Positions 51,507 through 63,952 are shown, counted from the first letter of the stretch. The stretch is 64,000 nucleotides of DNA from Paraphaeosphaeria minitans (GCA_015832175.1 WJXW01000003.1:2108001-2172000), one strand, 5' to 3'. The notes: generated from the sequence alone by a model not told the origin. Made by a program: numbers and translations.

Positions 51507-52964
51507 ATGAAGTTCGCTTCTTCGGCGCTCGGCGCCCTGAGCGCCTCGGCTCTGTTGCTCTCTGGTGCAGGCGCCATGGACTTGAATCTGGACGACCCAG
51601 GTATGTTTTCGACTGCTCTCCGCCGACACCACTGACCTAGCCAGCCTCCATCAAGAAGGCTGCGGGTATTGCTGCGGCAGGCATGCGCAAGTTCTACACG
51701 GGCGATCGGCCTGGTGATGTCGCGGGTAACCTGCCAGACCCATACTACTGGTGGGAGGCTGGTGCCATGTTCGGTGCTTTAATCGACTACTGGTACTACA
51801 CGGGCGATGATCAATACAACAACATCACCAGACAAGCCATGCAGCACCAGATCGGACAGTACAACGCTTTCATGCCAACCAACCAGAGTAAGTCGCTAGG
51901 AAATGACGACCAGGCCTTCTGGGGTATGGCTGCCCTGTCGGCGGCAGAGAACAATCTACCCGATCTGCCCACCACGGGGGACTTGGCGGGTCCCTCATGG
52001 CTAGCACTGGCACAAGCTGTTTTCAACACCCAGGCTGATCGCTGGAACAACAAGACTTGTGGCGGCGGGCTAAACTGGCAAATCTACCAGTTCAACAACG
52101 GATTCACTTACCGAAACACCATCTCAAACGGATGCTATTTCAACATTGCTGCTCGCCTCTTCAAATATACTGGCAACGACACCTATAGCAACGAGGCGAT
52201 CAAGACCTGGAACTGGGAATCTCGCATCGGTCTATTTGACAAGGATCTTCACTTCTACGATGGCAGTGATGAGACCAAGAACTGCACCGATATCAACCAG
52301 ATCCAGTGGACGTACAACTTGGGTGTGCATCTGTCTGGCGCTGCTGCCATGTGGAATGCCGTAAGTCAGCTTCGGTACAATGCTGAATCGTCACTGACAA
52401 AACCAGACACAAGATGAAATTTGGAAGACTAGGATCACACAGATGATCAAGATAATGGGTGATACGTTCTTCAAAAATGACGTCATGTTCGAGGTCGCAT
52501 GCGAGCTCAACGGCAAGTGCAACACCGACCAAAGATCTTTCAAGGCCTACCTCGCTCGCTGGATGGGATACACCATGCTCGTCGCTCCCTGGACGAAGGA
52601 CTTGATGTGGACAAAAGTTCGGACTTCCGCAGCCGCAGCCGCAAAGCAGTGCAACGCCGCCGGAACTAATCAATGCGGCCTTCGCTGGTGGAACGACGGT
52701 GTCAACGACGGTTCCACTGGTGTCGGAGAACAGATGGCCGCCATGGAGATCATTCAGAATCTTTTAATCACCAACGTCTCTGGACCGGTCACGGAGAAGA
52801 AGGGCGGTACCTCGAAGAGCGACCCCTCTGCAGGAGGCGAAGCCCAGAACGACCCCATCATATTCTCTGAGATCACCACTGGCGACAAGGCCGGAGCTGG
52901 CTTCCTGACTACTGTTGTCCTCATCGGCATCCTTGCGGGTGCATGGTGGATGGTTTCGACCTAA
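51507..52964 (+). CDS. GH76 alpha-1,6-mannanase-like wall protein, DFG5/DCW1 type, 455 aa
   Basis: Family GH76 members of this type are thought to cut and transfer GPI-protein glycans onto wall glucan; they act at the cell surface and are needed for wall assembly. Exons 51507-51600, 51645-52360 and 52407-52964 (1368 nt). The signal peptide is MKFASSALGALSASALLLSG, cleaved near AGAMDL. Conserved blocks: PYYWWEAGAMFGALIDYW, the paired catalytic Asp in SLGNDDQAFWGMAALSAAE, WNNKTCGGGLNWQI, NGCYFNIAARL and NQCGLRWWNDG, and many N-glycosylation sites. A Gly/Ser/Lys linker leads to a C-terminal hydrophobic segment (AGFLTTVVLIGILAGAWWM), consistent with a GPI-attachment signal. Active-site residues are intact. 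Confidence 0.94.
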
Positions 52965-54363
52965 AAAGGTAGCGAGCATTGTTACGGGGTTTGGAGTCGT
53001 ACCGGTTATATCTTTTTCTTGTGATTTACCTATTGGGTTGTTCTGGGCGGATAGTGCCCTTCTTGCAAAACTGCGTATGGATGGACATACTACTTTCCTT
53101 TCTCTGTGATAGTCCCGCGTTCAGTTCGCACATGTGTGCAACGACTACGATGTCAGCTCATCTTTCCAGCATGGCATGTCTCAAATATTCTGGTGACCGA
53201 ACCGACTGTGTTGCCTCTGCCACTTGCAGCGACGTCCCTTGGGTTGTGCCGCGCCCGTCTCAAACGACAATCTCTTGCGTGAACGTGAACATGAGGCACA
53301 GCAACACGTCCAGATTCTAGATACTCATGGTAGCTCAAATTACCCTAGGGTTAACCATCAAGAATAAAAAATGATCAGAACGCTTGTAGTCGGTCTTCAC
53401 GTTTCCATGAGAGGAACAATCTCATGCTCCGAGACTGGTCCAGCACTTGGGAGAAGCACAAGGCAAGATACCTAAGGATATGGTGGGTCGTTCCACGTGT
53501 TCGGCAGCTTATCCAACGCAAACTTGTTGTTTTTCCAGGATGCAATGCACAGGCAAGTTCGCGAGCTTTCGATGTGCAGAGACCGGCATGTGAACGACCA
53601 GGTAGGTACTGTACCTATACATGCAGTCGATATAGCGTAGCGCCTCGGACGACTTTGCGAGGCTGCGGCAGCGGCTGCAAAATTCCTTGCGTTACAGATC
53701 GGCATGTATGCAGGATCTGAGGCGAAGCAACTCATGAGAGATGCATTATTCTGACGCGAAGCAACTCATGAGAGATGCAATATCCTGACGCGAAGCAAAT
53801 CGTGAGAGGTGTAATTGCCGATAATATGCGGATGCGGAAGGATGTCGCTGCACGTGGAAGCAAGCCGGGCGATGGGCAGCGCCAAGGCCGCAAACCCGGA
53901 GCAGTCGGGCAGAAAATCTTCAACCTAAAAACGCGGAAAAAGCTACCAAAGTCCACAACCATGTGCGGCCACTCCTGGGACGACAGCCCCAACCTTTTCA
54001 CGAGTCCAATCGTCTATTACGCTACTGGTCCGGAATATGGACCTTGCACCCTTCTGATTGCCTGCTCTGGCCATCCTTTCTTCCTACACCCCACCTTCAC
54101 CGAGGATTGAACCATTCGCGGGGCAGCCCAGAGCTAAGTCATACGTGCGTATTCACCCAACTACGACTTCCAACACTATGCCTCACTATGATGATCTCGT
54201 CAATTTTTTAAGATGTTAGACTTGCGACCTTCGGGGTTGAGCGCAAAAAGACTTCCTGACAAAGCCTCCCCACTACCTATTCGCCGCCACTTCTACACCG
54301 ATAACGGCTAACGCGTTGTCTGCAGACTCACCGAGAGATAACAACCACACCTCTTGATTCACC
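52965..54363. other. intergenic with 34-bp tandem repeat
   Basis: GH76 3' region and ADE4 promoter. A 34-bp repeat is at 53722-53820. A 111-codon ORF (53775-54110) starts inside the repeat, is Arg/Lys/Gly-rich and unrecognised; I do not call it. Confidence 0.5.
53722..53820. repeat. 34-bp tandem repeat, three copies
   Basis: Units start gcgaagcaactcatgagaga at 53722 and 53756 and gcgaagcaaatcgtgagagg at 53790; the third is most diverged. Confidence 0.92.
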
Positions 54364-56238
54364 ATGTGTGGTATCATTGCCGTAATCCACGCGGATCTGT
54401 AAGAGCCCACCAAGTACTTAATGGAGCGCTGCTAAGACGCGAAGGAAATCTATACACGCTGCCAGCGAGGTACACGAGGCGCTATACCTCCTCCAACACC
54501 GTGGACAGGATGCGGCAGGCATTGTGAGCGGTGACTCGCGCGGACGCTTTCACCAGTGCAAGGGAAATGGTATGGCGTCCAGGGTTTTCCAGGATGGTGC
54601 ACGAGTTGCCGACCTTCCTGGCTTTATGGGTCTCGGGCACCTTCGCTATCCAACTGCTGGAAGCAGCGCCAACTCTGAGGCTCAGCCTTTCTACGTCAAC
54701 AGCCCGTACGGTATTGCCATGAGCCATAACGGCAACCTTATCAACGCGCCGGCACTGCGCGAGCATTTGGATAAGGAGGCACACAGGCATATCAACACCG
54801 AGAGCGACAGCGAACTGATGCTGAACATCTTCGCAAATGAGCTCAACGTGACCGGCAAGGCGCGTATCAACGCCAACGATTGCTTTGCAGCCCTGGAACG
54901 GATGTACAAGCGCTGCGTTGGCGGGTGGGCGTGCGTGGCCATGCTTGCAGGATTTGGCTTGATTGGCTTCCGCGACCCTTACGGCATCCGCCCTCTGGTC
55001 CTAGGGTCCAAGCCCTCGGAGTGTGGTACTGGCAAAGACTACATGATGGCCTCTGAAAGCGTGGCACTAGTCCAGTGTGGCTACAAAACCTTTCAGGACA
55101 TCCTTCCTGGCCAGGCCGTCTTCATTGAGAAGGGCGAAGAGCCTGTCTTCAGCCAAGTGCACCCCCTACTCAAGTACACCCCGGATATCTTCGAGTATGT
55201 CTACTTTGCGCGTCCTGACAGTGTCATCGACGGCATTGATGTTGATGAGAGTCGCCGCAATATGGGATTTACACTGGCCGAAGCCATCAAAGCCCAACTC
55301 GGCCCCGAGAAGTTGGCTGAAATCGACGTCGTGATGCCCATTCCGGAGACTAGCATCACTTCTGCTATATGCGTTGCTGAAGCGCTCGACAAGCCATATG
55401 TTCAGGGTTTCGTCAAGAACCGGTACATATTCCGCACATTCATTATGCCGTCTCAGAAACTACGTCAAAAGGGTGTCCGAGCGAAGCTCAACCCTATGCC
55501 AAAAAAGTTCAAGGACAAGAACGTGCTCTTAGTCGACGACTCAATCGTGCGAGGAACCACATCGCGGGAGATCGTACTCATGACGAGGGAAGCCGGCGCA
55601 AAGAAGGTCTACTTTGCCTCATGCGCGCCTCCTATCACCAATGCACACATCTATGGTATCGATCTTGCGTCATCGTCAGAGCTCATTGCTCACCACCGAG
55701 ACTCCACCGCTATCGCAAAGCACATTGGCGCAGATGATGTCGTCTACCAAAACCTAGAGGACCTCATACGTGCCTGTGCGTCCTTGTCACCGCGTAATCC
55801 GGCAGAGCAGGAGTTCGAGGTTGGCGTCTTCTGTGGAAAGTATGTCACCCCAGTAGACGACGGCTATTTTGAGCATCTCGAAAAGGTGCGTGGCGAAAGC
55901 AAGAAGAAGAAGGTTGTGGAGAAGGCTCGCGAGGCAGTGATGCATGGCGTAGCCGACCAGAAGCAGATTCGTATGGCTGCGAAAGGAGTGGTAAGTCTCA
56001 ACCCTGGCAATAACTTCGAGAAGCTCTGCTCATTACTGTATAGGAGGTTGACCAGCACGGCAACGTCATTCCCACCGCCAGCGGAAGCCCAGAATGGGAT
56101 CCGTTGAACAGCACTAGTCTTACCAACGGCACCGCAAAGGCCGGCAGCCTGGACTCAAGTCGTAGACCCAGCTTGGAAGAGCTCCGCAGTGGCTCTGGTC
56201 AAGACATTAGTCTTCACAACCTGAATGACCATCCTTAG
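54364..56238 (+). CDS. ADE4: amidophosphoribosyltransferase (first step of purine synthesis), 591 aa
   Basis: Converts PRPP and glutamine to phosphoribosylamine in the cytosol; purine nucleotides feed back on it. Exons 54364-54398, 54445-55990 and 56044-56238 (1776 nt). Exon 1 is just [11 protein letters not shown] and two bases; Cys2 is the glutaminase nucleophile after Met removal. Intron 1 ends at a GCGAAG acceptor, the only nearby choice giving [22 protein letters not shown] in frame. Glutaminase blocks: [39 protein letters not shown]. Transferase blocks: [30 protein letters not shown] and the PRPP loop [15 protein letters not shown]. The last exon is a Ser/Asn-rich tail typical of filamentous fungal enzymes. 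The active site is complete. Confidence 0.96.
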
Positions 56239-56989
56239 GTAGAGGTTCACGCAAGATGTGATACGAACTATACGATGTTATGACGGAAGCAAAGAACAAG
56301 ATCCGTTCGCTTGTGGTCTGACTCACAGTCGGTAGATGCATTTTGGTTGGCTTCGATAAGGCGTAGGCGGTGGCTTGCTTTAGGGAAAGAAAGCATTGCC
56401 CTGGCTTAAGTCGAAACCAAGCTCTGCGTGCAGCGCCACCTCCCTGGATATCGGGGAGAGATCATGGCTGGCTTTAGTGGTTTCCATAGACTCTACGACG
56501 GTGAATCGAAATTCTGCTAGACTCGTGCCCTTTGCTCAACCAAAAGCACCACGTTACTTATTGACGTGAACCGGTCACAGTGGCTGATAATCAAGACTGA
56601 GCTCATAGCTATGAGAACCCAGGCAAATTATCGTTTTGTCATCGTAGTCTGGATCAAGCTATTACATGACCGAGTGCGTAGGTCCAGTTTTATGTGTCGG
56701 TCCTTGTGTATCATGCTGGCAAGCTTTGGGGCCATTATGTACATTGGTCTACACATTCGTACACAGTACATGCATGCCCAGCAAGACCACTCTCGCCGCT
56801 GCTTAACACATACTCCCAGAACGCCGCCGCCATGCTATACGAAGCCCAATCCAGCCAGTCTATGCGCGCCTCTATAGCCGCCGGAAAGAATAGCAACAGA
56901 GGGGGGATATCTGAGTAGGAGCCGAACGCATCCAACCAGACCAGGCAAAATGACAAACAAGAAAAAGACACCACGCTCGCAGTCACAAC
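56239..56989. other. convergent 3' region
   Basis: ADE4 (plus) and the MRS2-type gene (minus) end here. AT-richer 3' UTR sequence; short ORFs only. Nothing else seen. Confidence 0.5.
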
Positions 56990-58803
56990 TCAAAAGCGTA
57001 ACTTCCCCACGCTGGGAGCCCCCGACCTCGCCGCCTCCTCAGCGTGCACCTCCGCCTTCGCGATGCGTCTCGCAAGCAACCTCTCCCTCTGGATCAAGTC
57101 CCCCAGACTCTCGCCCGCCCTCAACCTCGGCACACCCATGCTCTCCCCCGGCCCGCACAAATCCCTGCTCTTGCCACCCCACGCGCCGACGCCCCAGCTC
57201 CCCTTGGTCGCGACGTGCTTGTCGCCGCCGTGGCCCCACATGCTGAGGCGCTGGACGCGCTGCAGCTTGCGGATGCCGTAGACGGCGACGATGCAGCCGA
57301 AGACGGTGCACCAGGCAGAAACGCCCCAGAAGCCAAAGTCGGACTCTTCGATGAAGTTCTTGAGGTTCATGCCGTATAGGGCGGCGACGAAGGTGCCGGC
57401 GGTGAGGGCGAGGGTCAAGATGGAGAAGCGCAGGTCGAGCAGCATGAGGGAGTTGCGATTGGCATCGAGGATGGCTTTGACGCTGAGGCCCTGTTAGTGT
57501 GTATTTTGGAGTGTGATGGGAGATGGGACCACGTACATCTCCTCGGTGTTGCGGATGCTGGACACCAGGTTCTCGGCTGCTTGGACGATTTCGTCGGCGA
57601 CCTTGTGGTAGGATTCTAGCAGCATCTCGACTTCGGTGTGGTCGTCTTCTTCGCGTAGTGTGCCGGCCGCCTTTTCGGACAGATACATGGCAGATAGATC
57701 GTCGTCTGCGTCCAGAAGCTCGCTCAACGCGTCTCTCACCAATCTCGCCTTTTGTTCAAAGGAACCCAGCTTCTTGGAGTACACGAGAAGAGACCGCAGC
57801 TTGTCTCTGTCAATGTCCTCTTCGAGCTCCATGAGCACCCGCATCACGGGCTCGCTGACACCTTCGAACTCTTTCTCCAGGCCGAGCGTGACGCTAATGA
57901 GGACGGCTTCGAGGGCGCGGAACTCGTAGGCCAAATTCCCGGTCACAGCTGACTCTTTCTGGCGGAGTTTCGAATCAAGATCGTACATGAAGACGGACTG
58001 TGACTTTGAGTCTGTGGTGCCGTATGCATCGAAGACCAATACGCGGTTGTGTTTTATGAGGGCGCGAATGTGAAGGAGGTTGATCAGGATAGCGGTCGGT
58101 CGGATGAGGATATTGGGTAGGAGGGACGAATCGATCTTGCGGAGATCGCGAGGGAGCAGACCGTACTAGTATCAAGTCAGCGCTATGTGCAGCCTTCTAC
58201 AGACGTGCGATTCACCTTAGCGATCAATTCGCTCTTCTTGAACTCCCCGCTGACCATGGTGACGTTGCCTTGATCGTCGAGCTCGGTACATCGCATCTTC
58301 AGCTCGTTTGCCGCCCGTGTCATTCGTCCCAAGCTCTCGAAACCTATTGGAATAGGAGCATCTCCCATGACCTCGCTCAGGGGCGGTGGCCGGGGTAGTG
58401 AGCGCGACTCCCGCAGCGTTCTTCGTCCAAAGAGATCCCATCCTTTGTTGAAACTTGTAGTGGAGAAAGGTCGTCGGTTGCATGAGAAGACGTGTGAGTA
58501 TGTTGGCACATTGCAACTGAAGCGCTGCGGCGCGAATAAAGCGAATTGCGAATGTATAGCGCCCACGTCGAGAGAAGCTTCCCGCGGCGGCGCAAGTGCC
58601 CTACAAGAGGCTACATCCCCGCTACTAGCATGTCCACCTCGTGCACCAGTACCTCCTCTTCCCCCAATGCTCCTCGTCGCGTATCCGCATCTCTGTGCTC
58701 TCCAGGTCGCGCAAGGCGCGCTCGTCGGTTCGAGGGCGTGTCTTAGGAAACTAAGCACCGACGGCGAAGGGGCTGCGATCTTACGAAGCGGCATCAGCTT
58801 CAT
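56990..58803 (-). CDS. mitochondrial magnesium channel, MRS2/LPE10 type, 569 aa
   Basis: CorA-superfamily pentameric Mg2+ channel of the inner mitochondrial membrane; in yeast loss affects group II intron splicing. Exons on minus: 58803-58216, 58165-57537, 57482-56990 (1710 nt). Intron 2 is best placed GTACGT...CTCAG, giving the conserved NTEE-IVKAILDANRNSLMLLDLR. The Arg/Ser/Ala-rich N-terminus (MKLMPLRKIAAPSPSVLSFLRHALE) is a mitochondrial presequence. Then FKKSELIAK-YGLLPRDLRKID, an ordered matrix domain, and a long coiled coil (ALEAVLISVTLGLEKEFEG to DDDLSAMYLSEKAA). TM1 ends with the diagnostic YGMN (ALYGMNLKNF), followed by TM2 (FGFWGVSAWCTVFGCIVAVYG). The basic C-tail is long. MRS2 versus its partner LPE10 cannot be decided. 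Confidence 0.93.
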
Positions 58804-59052
58804 AACTCTCCATTCGTAGAATCGGATATTCGGCGGCGATCCATACGGTTGGATTTGAACCTTTGCCCAGAGCCGTGACGTCTGACGTGCTGGAAAATCA
58901 AAAAATGCGCTAGCGCGTCGACGTCACGTGGGCGAGCGTTTCCTGAGGTCAATGTGCATGATCATCGCCATAAAAGCGAGGTTGACATCTGTAACATCTT
59001 CACGAGGAAAAGAAGTGTCTGCACAGGAAGAAGCAGGACATTGTTCTATGGC
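58804..59052. promoter_or_regulatory. compact divergent promoter with CRE half-sites and an E-box
   Basis: Only ~250 bases separate the two divergent starts. TGACGTC at 58876-58882, TGACGT at 58883-58888, ACGTCA (reverse of TGACGT) at 58921-58926 and CACGTG at 58925-58930 lie together. These are the usual targets of bZIP (CREB/ATF-like) and bHLH or Cbf1-like factors; actual use is inferred. Confidence 0.5.
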
Positions 59053-59427
59053 ATGCCTCCCACATTCATCGCCCTCATTCGAACCCACCACATAACCTCC
59101 CGCAAGAAGGTCGCAAAACTCCGTGCCGCGGCTTCAAACTACAATGTCTACGCTCTTCTCCGCTACGGCGGCTGTCCCGGCATCATGTACTGCCAAGGCA
59201 CAGAATCTGGCGTAAGAGACTGGGTAACTACCGTGCAAAGGCTTCGCTACAAGGACTTCCAACTCGTCAAGAAGCCGAGTGAGAAATTGCCAGAAGGCTC
59301 AGAGGGACCCGTGACCTATGGGAAAGCAGAGGAAGTGGAAAGTGTCAAGGACTTCGGGGCGAGGATACAAGAGCTGGGCATCTGGGCCTGGTGGAGGAAG
59401 GGAATGGGATACGTCAGGGAGGACTGA
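59053..59427 (+). CDS. small DUF1115/RWDD2-tail-like protein, 124 aa
   Basis: Single exon. The ATG at 59053 (MPPTFIALIRTHHITSRKK) is preferred; an upstream in-frame ATG at 58954 would add 33 less typical residues. The protein pattern is helical basic start (RKKVAKLRAAASNYNVYALLRYG), then GCPGIMYCQGTESGVRDWVTTVQRLRYKDFQLV, which has the layout of the domain found C-terminal of RWD in RWDD2-type proteins: a Pro-Gly-hydrophobic strand, Gly/Glu turn, then a helix with WxxxVxRLR and a basic strand. The C-terminus ends IQELGIWAWWRKGMGYV. No RWD domain is present, so it is either a stand-alone version or has a missed upstream exon. Function unknown. Divergent with the MRS2-type gene, maybe co-regulated. 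Confidence 0.7.
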   Translation: MPPTFIALIRTHHITSRKKVAKLRAAASNYNVYALLRYGGCPGIMYCQGTESGVRDWVTTVQRLRYKDFQLVKKPSEKLPEGSEGPVTYGKAEEVESVKDFGARIQELGIWAWWRKGMGYVRED

Positions 59428-60687
59428 ACCTCTGCGACCGTAAAATGCAATGGGGGAACAAGGCGACCGACATTGTGCATCTTCACTGTATGTCGACTTG
59501 CTGTGTACAATCCCGAAAAGGCATAACTCGTATTCGACTCGGCTGCCTCTAGGGTTGCAGAGAAGTCCGGAGTCTCGACTATATGACCTCTAATCCGTTC
59601 CGTCCAACAGCGAAATGCCGCACAGTGCACACCTTGCGCAGCCAGTCTCGTAAGCTTTGCGAACGGCTTATCCGAAAGCCTATTAGTTTCGGAGTGTTAG
59701 CCGGGTGCACCCGTCTCTGGTCCGTACCCTCGTGTGAAGCGCTCACAGCCCCTACGATCAGGCTGGCCGTGGCTATGCATGAATGCGAAACCTCGCGACT
59801 CGTGCATGACAACGCCGTTTGCGGACGTTACACAGCCCATCCTGTCTTGACGCATGGCGCTTATGGATACGATTACAATGCGGGTGCGCGGCGTGACACC
59901 GAAGGAGACATTGATGATATTGCTCCGAAGGCAGGATGAAGGAAGCGAGGGTGGATCGATGGGCTGTGTCAGGCCACGATAGCGAGATTACATGAAAATT
60001 CTCCAGTACGCGCTGCGCGCTAGGTACGATGACATACTGTCCATGTCCAAGGAACATGATAGCCTGGTGCGGCGTGGAGAGGAAGGATCTTGGCGTAACT
60101 TGAAAGCGTTGCCCAGCGTAACATCACTCCATGATGAAAAAGTCACAGCCTGCGAAAGAAATTGCGCTTCTGATTGATGATACGTTCCTTGAGGTCTATG
60201 CTCGACCTGCAAACGCCTTCGTTGAAGGATTCAGAAGGTCTCGCCCGAAGGATGTTTCTGTGCGGACGGCAAGATCGTCATTCGCTGGACAACCGTGCGA
60301 CGAGTGACGGCAAACACAGACTGTTCCTCTGCGAGATCTGAGGCATCTGGCTTGTCTTGCCGTATTTAGGAAGCAATGCAGCGACATACGCTCACATCAA
60401 CAATGCACACCAGAGAAATCCTGTGAACGTGACCATTTGATTGATACTCAAAACCCTCCATCTTTTCAGTATACAAAGTACTGAAGGGAACTCCAATGTC
60501 GTTATGCACAAGTGCAATCCGGAAAAAATGAAATGAAGGAAAGCTGATTACTTCCATGCTCGCTGATGGTTCCTCCCGCAAATATGAGGAATCCTGGGTA
60601 TCATGAAAGATCGTAAACTGAAAAATGGGTATACAATATGGGCAATGAAGTGAAGAAAGACGTGAAAAGAAATCGGTCGATGCGACT
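59428..60687. other. convergent 3' region (1.26 kb), no gene recognised
   Basis: Several 60-119 codon ORFs on both strands, none with features; AT-rich signals near 60560-60660. No repeats noticed. Confidence 0.5.
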
Positions 60688-63600
60688 TTACATCTCCCTA
60701 AGCAGCAGCTCGACCGCCCGATCAACCCTTAGGCCATCGCCCAGGTCGGTTCGTCTGAGCGCTTGTCTCGCCTGCTCGGGTGTAAAGCCCATCTCCACGA
60801 TGCGGTATACTGCGCGGTCGACGGTGTTCTCAACAGGTCCGAGATCTTGGACCATGCGTTGAACAGGATGTTGTTGGAAAGCCGAATGGCTATCTAGCGA
60901 AGGACTGCTCCGCTGGCTGTGGGTATGACTGTTGGCTGCACTTGATTCTGGCGCCGAGATGGGACTCGATTTATGATCGAATTCATTGCTCACACGTTGC
61001 ATGTGGTTGACGAATGCAGGGTGCTCGTCTAGGCGTGGCATCTCTGGGATATTGCCAGATCGCGACTGTCTGGATGCAGGGTGCGTATCGCTCAGCGCAA
61101 CGCTGCTTCGGTCTCTAGTGCTAGGAACAGTTGAAGGTGGCGGGGTAGGGAGTAGGGGTTGCGCAACGATGCGGCGTGGAAGAGATTGAGGGCGGGGAAG
61201 TGGCGGAGGCGCGCGGGCCCTTGGAAGCTCCGGAGCTGATATGGACAAGTTTGCGGAATGCAGAGATGGGATGTGAGAGACTAGGTTGTTGCCCGACGTG
61301 GGAATTGGGAGTGGCCTCGTCAAGTTGTTGATGACACCATCCCACTCGCTCATCGGTCGCTCCTGGCTCATGCGGACAATGTTCAGTCTTTCGCCGCTAT
61401 TCTTCCTGTGACGGAGTTCAGAGATATGCTTCTGGATACGCTGCTTAGACAGCGCACGTTGAACGTCTTTGTTGGAGTTCTCAGCATAGGTGCAGGCTAT
61501 CTTGTCTTCGTATACTCGCGATGCGGCTTCTTTGAGGAAATTACGGCGCGTGCCACCGAACATGGGAGGATTCCAGTTTGCCCATCCGTTCTGGGAAGCA
61601 AGAATGAAGACTGAAGCATCGGCTTTGGTGCATGGGGCAGTGAGCTCGAGAATGGTGGAGAGACCCAGCGTGAGAAGGTAGTAGTACCATTCGTCTGCAC
61701 GTGTTAGCAGCTTGCAGCTAAGCGTAAAAGCAACACATACCAAGCATTAACTCTTCACCATCAATGTCACCGCCGCGGACATTAGTATTGTCGTATATAC
61801 CATATTCTCTAGCCTGGATGGTGCGACCTTCGATCGGCTGCAATAGAACACCCAGGCAGTTCCACAGCTCCATCATGTCGAAAAGTTGCTCCGCGGACAG
61901 ACCACTTTCATTGCCCATTGCAAAGCATTCTGGAGCACTTGCCAAAGTCTCGTTGAAGTCGTCTGCGAAGAGAGCACTGTGTGTGGCGGTCTTCTGGTGA
62001 ACCATTGGGCCACCTTTCAGCCAGTCCATCTGCGCCACGATATCTTCTTCGCGTCCTCTTCCGGAACCAAAGATCTTGCAAAAGGTCCAGATGCGCCAAA
62101 GTGCATCATCGACACGTGCTGAACGATATGGGTTCTCACTAACAATGGCCGCGGATATCTCTGCTCGCATGAAGGACTGGCACTTGTCTTTGATCAAAGA
62201 CTTGATAGCTGCAATAATGTACATGTCGCGCATGTAGTACTGGATGAACGAGGTCGGGGTGTATTCCTGCCTCGGGCGATCCAATTCTTCTTCATCAAGT
62301 TGGTCGTGGCCTGGGTAGCAGATCTCGCGGTGCTCCCATGCGGGCGGTGACGTCTTTCGTAGGGCAGCTTTCATAAGCACGAGCTCGTGTCGCTTGAATA
62401 CGCGATAGAATCCGCGGTTGGCGATGGCACATGCAAAGAGATCGTCGAGACTTTCAAGGTTGCGCAGAATGCTGAAGATGACACCTTCGGCTATTTCCGG
62501 CGTAATGGTCCTCTTAATGTCCTTGGGTGGTATCGGGATCGGCGAAAGAATGAAGGTGTCGGTCGTCATACGTCTTGACTCTGGAATCTTTATACTGAGA
62601 TCCTTTGCTTTGTTGCGGGGAGGTTTAAGCTGCGAAACAATATGGTCCTCATGAACCTTGGACAAACGGAAAGAACCATCATAGTCCACGATTGTTGTCC
62701 GTCTACTAGACTTCCTGGGCACTTGAGGGGGAGGAACCCATGGGAGAATGTCGTAAGTTACGGAGTCGGCTCGCGCTACGCCTACCGGGCTTAGTGGTGA
62801 TCGCTGTTGCGTGATGCTATCATTCCATGCATCGTCCCATAAAAAAGCATTGTCGTCGGAGAAGGCAGTGAGTTGTGCCTCGAGCTCATGTTCGGCCTCG
62901 CTCAAGGTCGGACTGCGGATGTTGAGCGAGAATGGCTGGTGAATGGCGACCGTAGCCATAGCTTTAGTGGATGCACGTCTGCCGTGACTGCTGCGAATGG
63001 TGGAGGTTCGAGCAAGAGATGCTTGGCGGCGAGGTGGGGGACCCGATGCGACACGTAAAGGGCGGAGCGAGCACGAAGGTATAAACGCATGATCTTGTTC
63101 TATGGGAGGATGCTGTGCGTAGGGTCGTGGTAATGACGGACTCGCTAAGCGTCGGGTTTCAGAAACATCGGACTTCGCAGTCTCACGATGGGGCGCCTCT
63201 TCAATCCATGCATTGCTTGGAGACGCGATCGAAGGCCCTTCCCTGGAAAGAATATCGTGAGAAAAGTGTGCTTTGGCATGTTTTCGCTCGCCTTCGTTGC
63301 TGGTACAAGAAGAATGGTTGCTGTAGACTGAAGACGAGTCGTAGTCGCGCGAATCATCCGACGAGCTTCCAGTTCCAAGCGATAAATCCAGAGACCCCAT
63401 ATCGGACTTTGTTGTTTTGTAACCACTACCAGCATGGACTAAAGGTTGGGGACGAACGTCCTGTGAGCTTAGTGGCGAGACTATCGAGTCTCGGATCAGC
63501 ATCTGACCCGAGGCTGAGGGCGGTGATACGTTATAGATAATCTCGATTTCTCCAGATGTCGTCCTGGTGTCATTGTGATTTGCCTTTTGGAAGAACGGAC

Positions 63601-63952
63601 TGGTCGGAAGCGGTTTTTCGTCAGGCTGTTCGTTCGGAATAACAACCTCGATTCGCGGTTTTTGCTGTGGTGATGAATTCGATACTCGAGAGCGGGGACT
63701 GTCTGGATTGTGGCGAATGCTCATTATGCGATGACGGTCGCTATGGTTCCATTGCACCTCTCCGTTCTTATAGGTTCCAATGACACCTGTGAGAGATGCA
63801 GGCGACGAGAAAAAATCCCCTGCCGAATGGTGGTGAATGGTGGGCAGTGTTGTACTGCCGTACGCATAGGGTTGGGATTGCTGTCGGGTGTGGGAGTGAT
63901 TGTACACTGGTCCTATGCAACCGCTGCTAGGTTGCTCTGCATGGTTGGCCAT
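60688..63952 (-). CDS. F-box-like and UBA-domain protein, at least 1072 aa (may be 5' truncated)
   Basis: Two exons on minus: 63952-61741 and 61694-60688 (3219 nt from the ATG at 63952), phase-1 intron GTATGT...GCAG. The frame stays open for all 48 bases from this ATG to the window edge, so the true start may lie outside. Residues 1 to ~480 are Ser/Pro/His-rich and disordered. Then ILRNLESLDDLFACAIANRGFYRVFKRHE resembles a fungal F-box-like helix set (an adaptor for SCF ubiquitin ligases), followed by a helical globular region (SFIQYYMRDMYIIAAIKSLI, DDALWRIWTFCKIFGSGRG, MDWLKGG, ELWNCLGVLLQPIEG). Exon 2 continues it, adds a Pro-rich linker, and ends with a clear UBA domain (VYRIVEMGFTPEQARQALR, then RVDRAVELLLREM). 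UBA binds ubiquitin. A ubiquitin-pathway role is inferred; substrate unknown. Confidence 0.88.

Noticed and set aside
53775..54110. 111-codon basic ORF upstream of ADE4
   Set aside because: Begins inside a tandem repeat, no recognisable domain and poor codon pattern.
58830..58890. Possible minus-strand tRNA (B-box-like GGTTCAAATCC)
   Set aside because: The bases around the putative T-loop do not form a five-pair stem and no A box or anticodon arm fits upstream.
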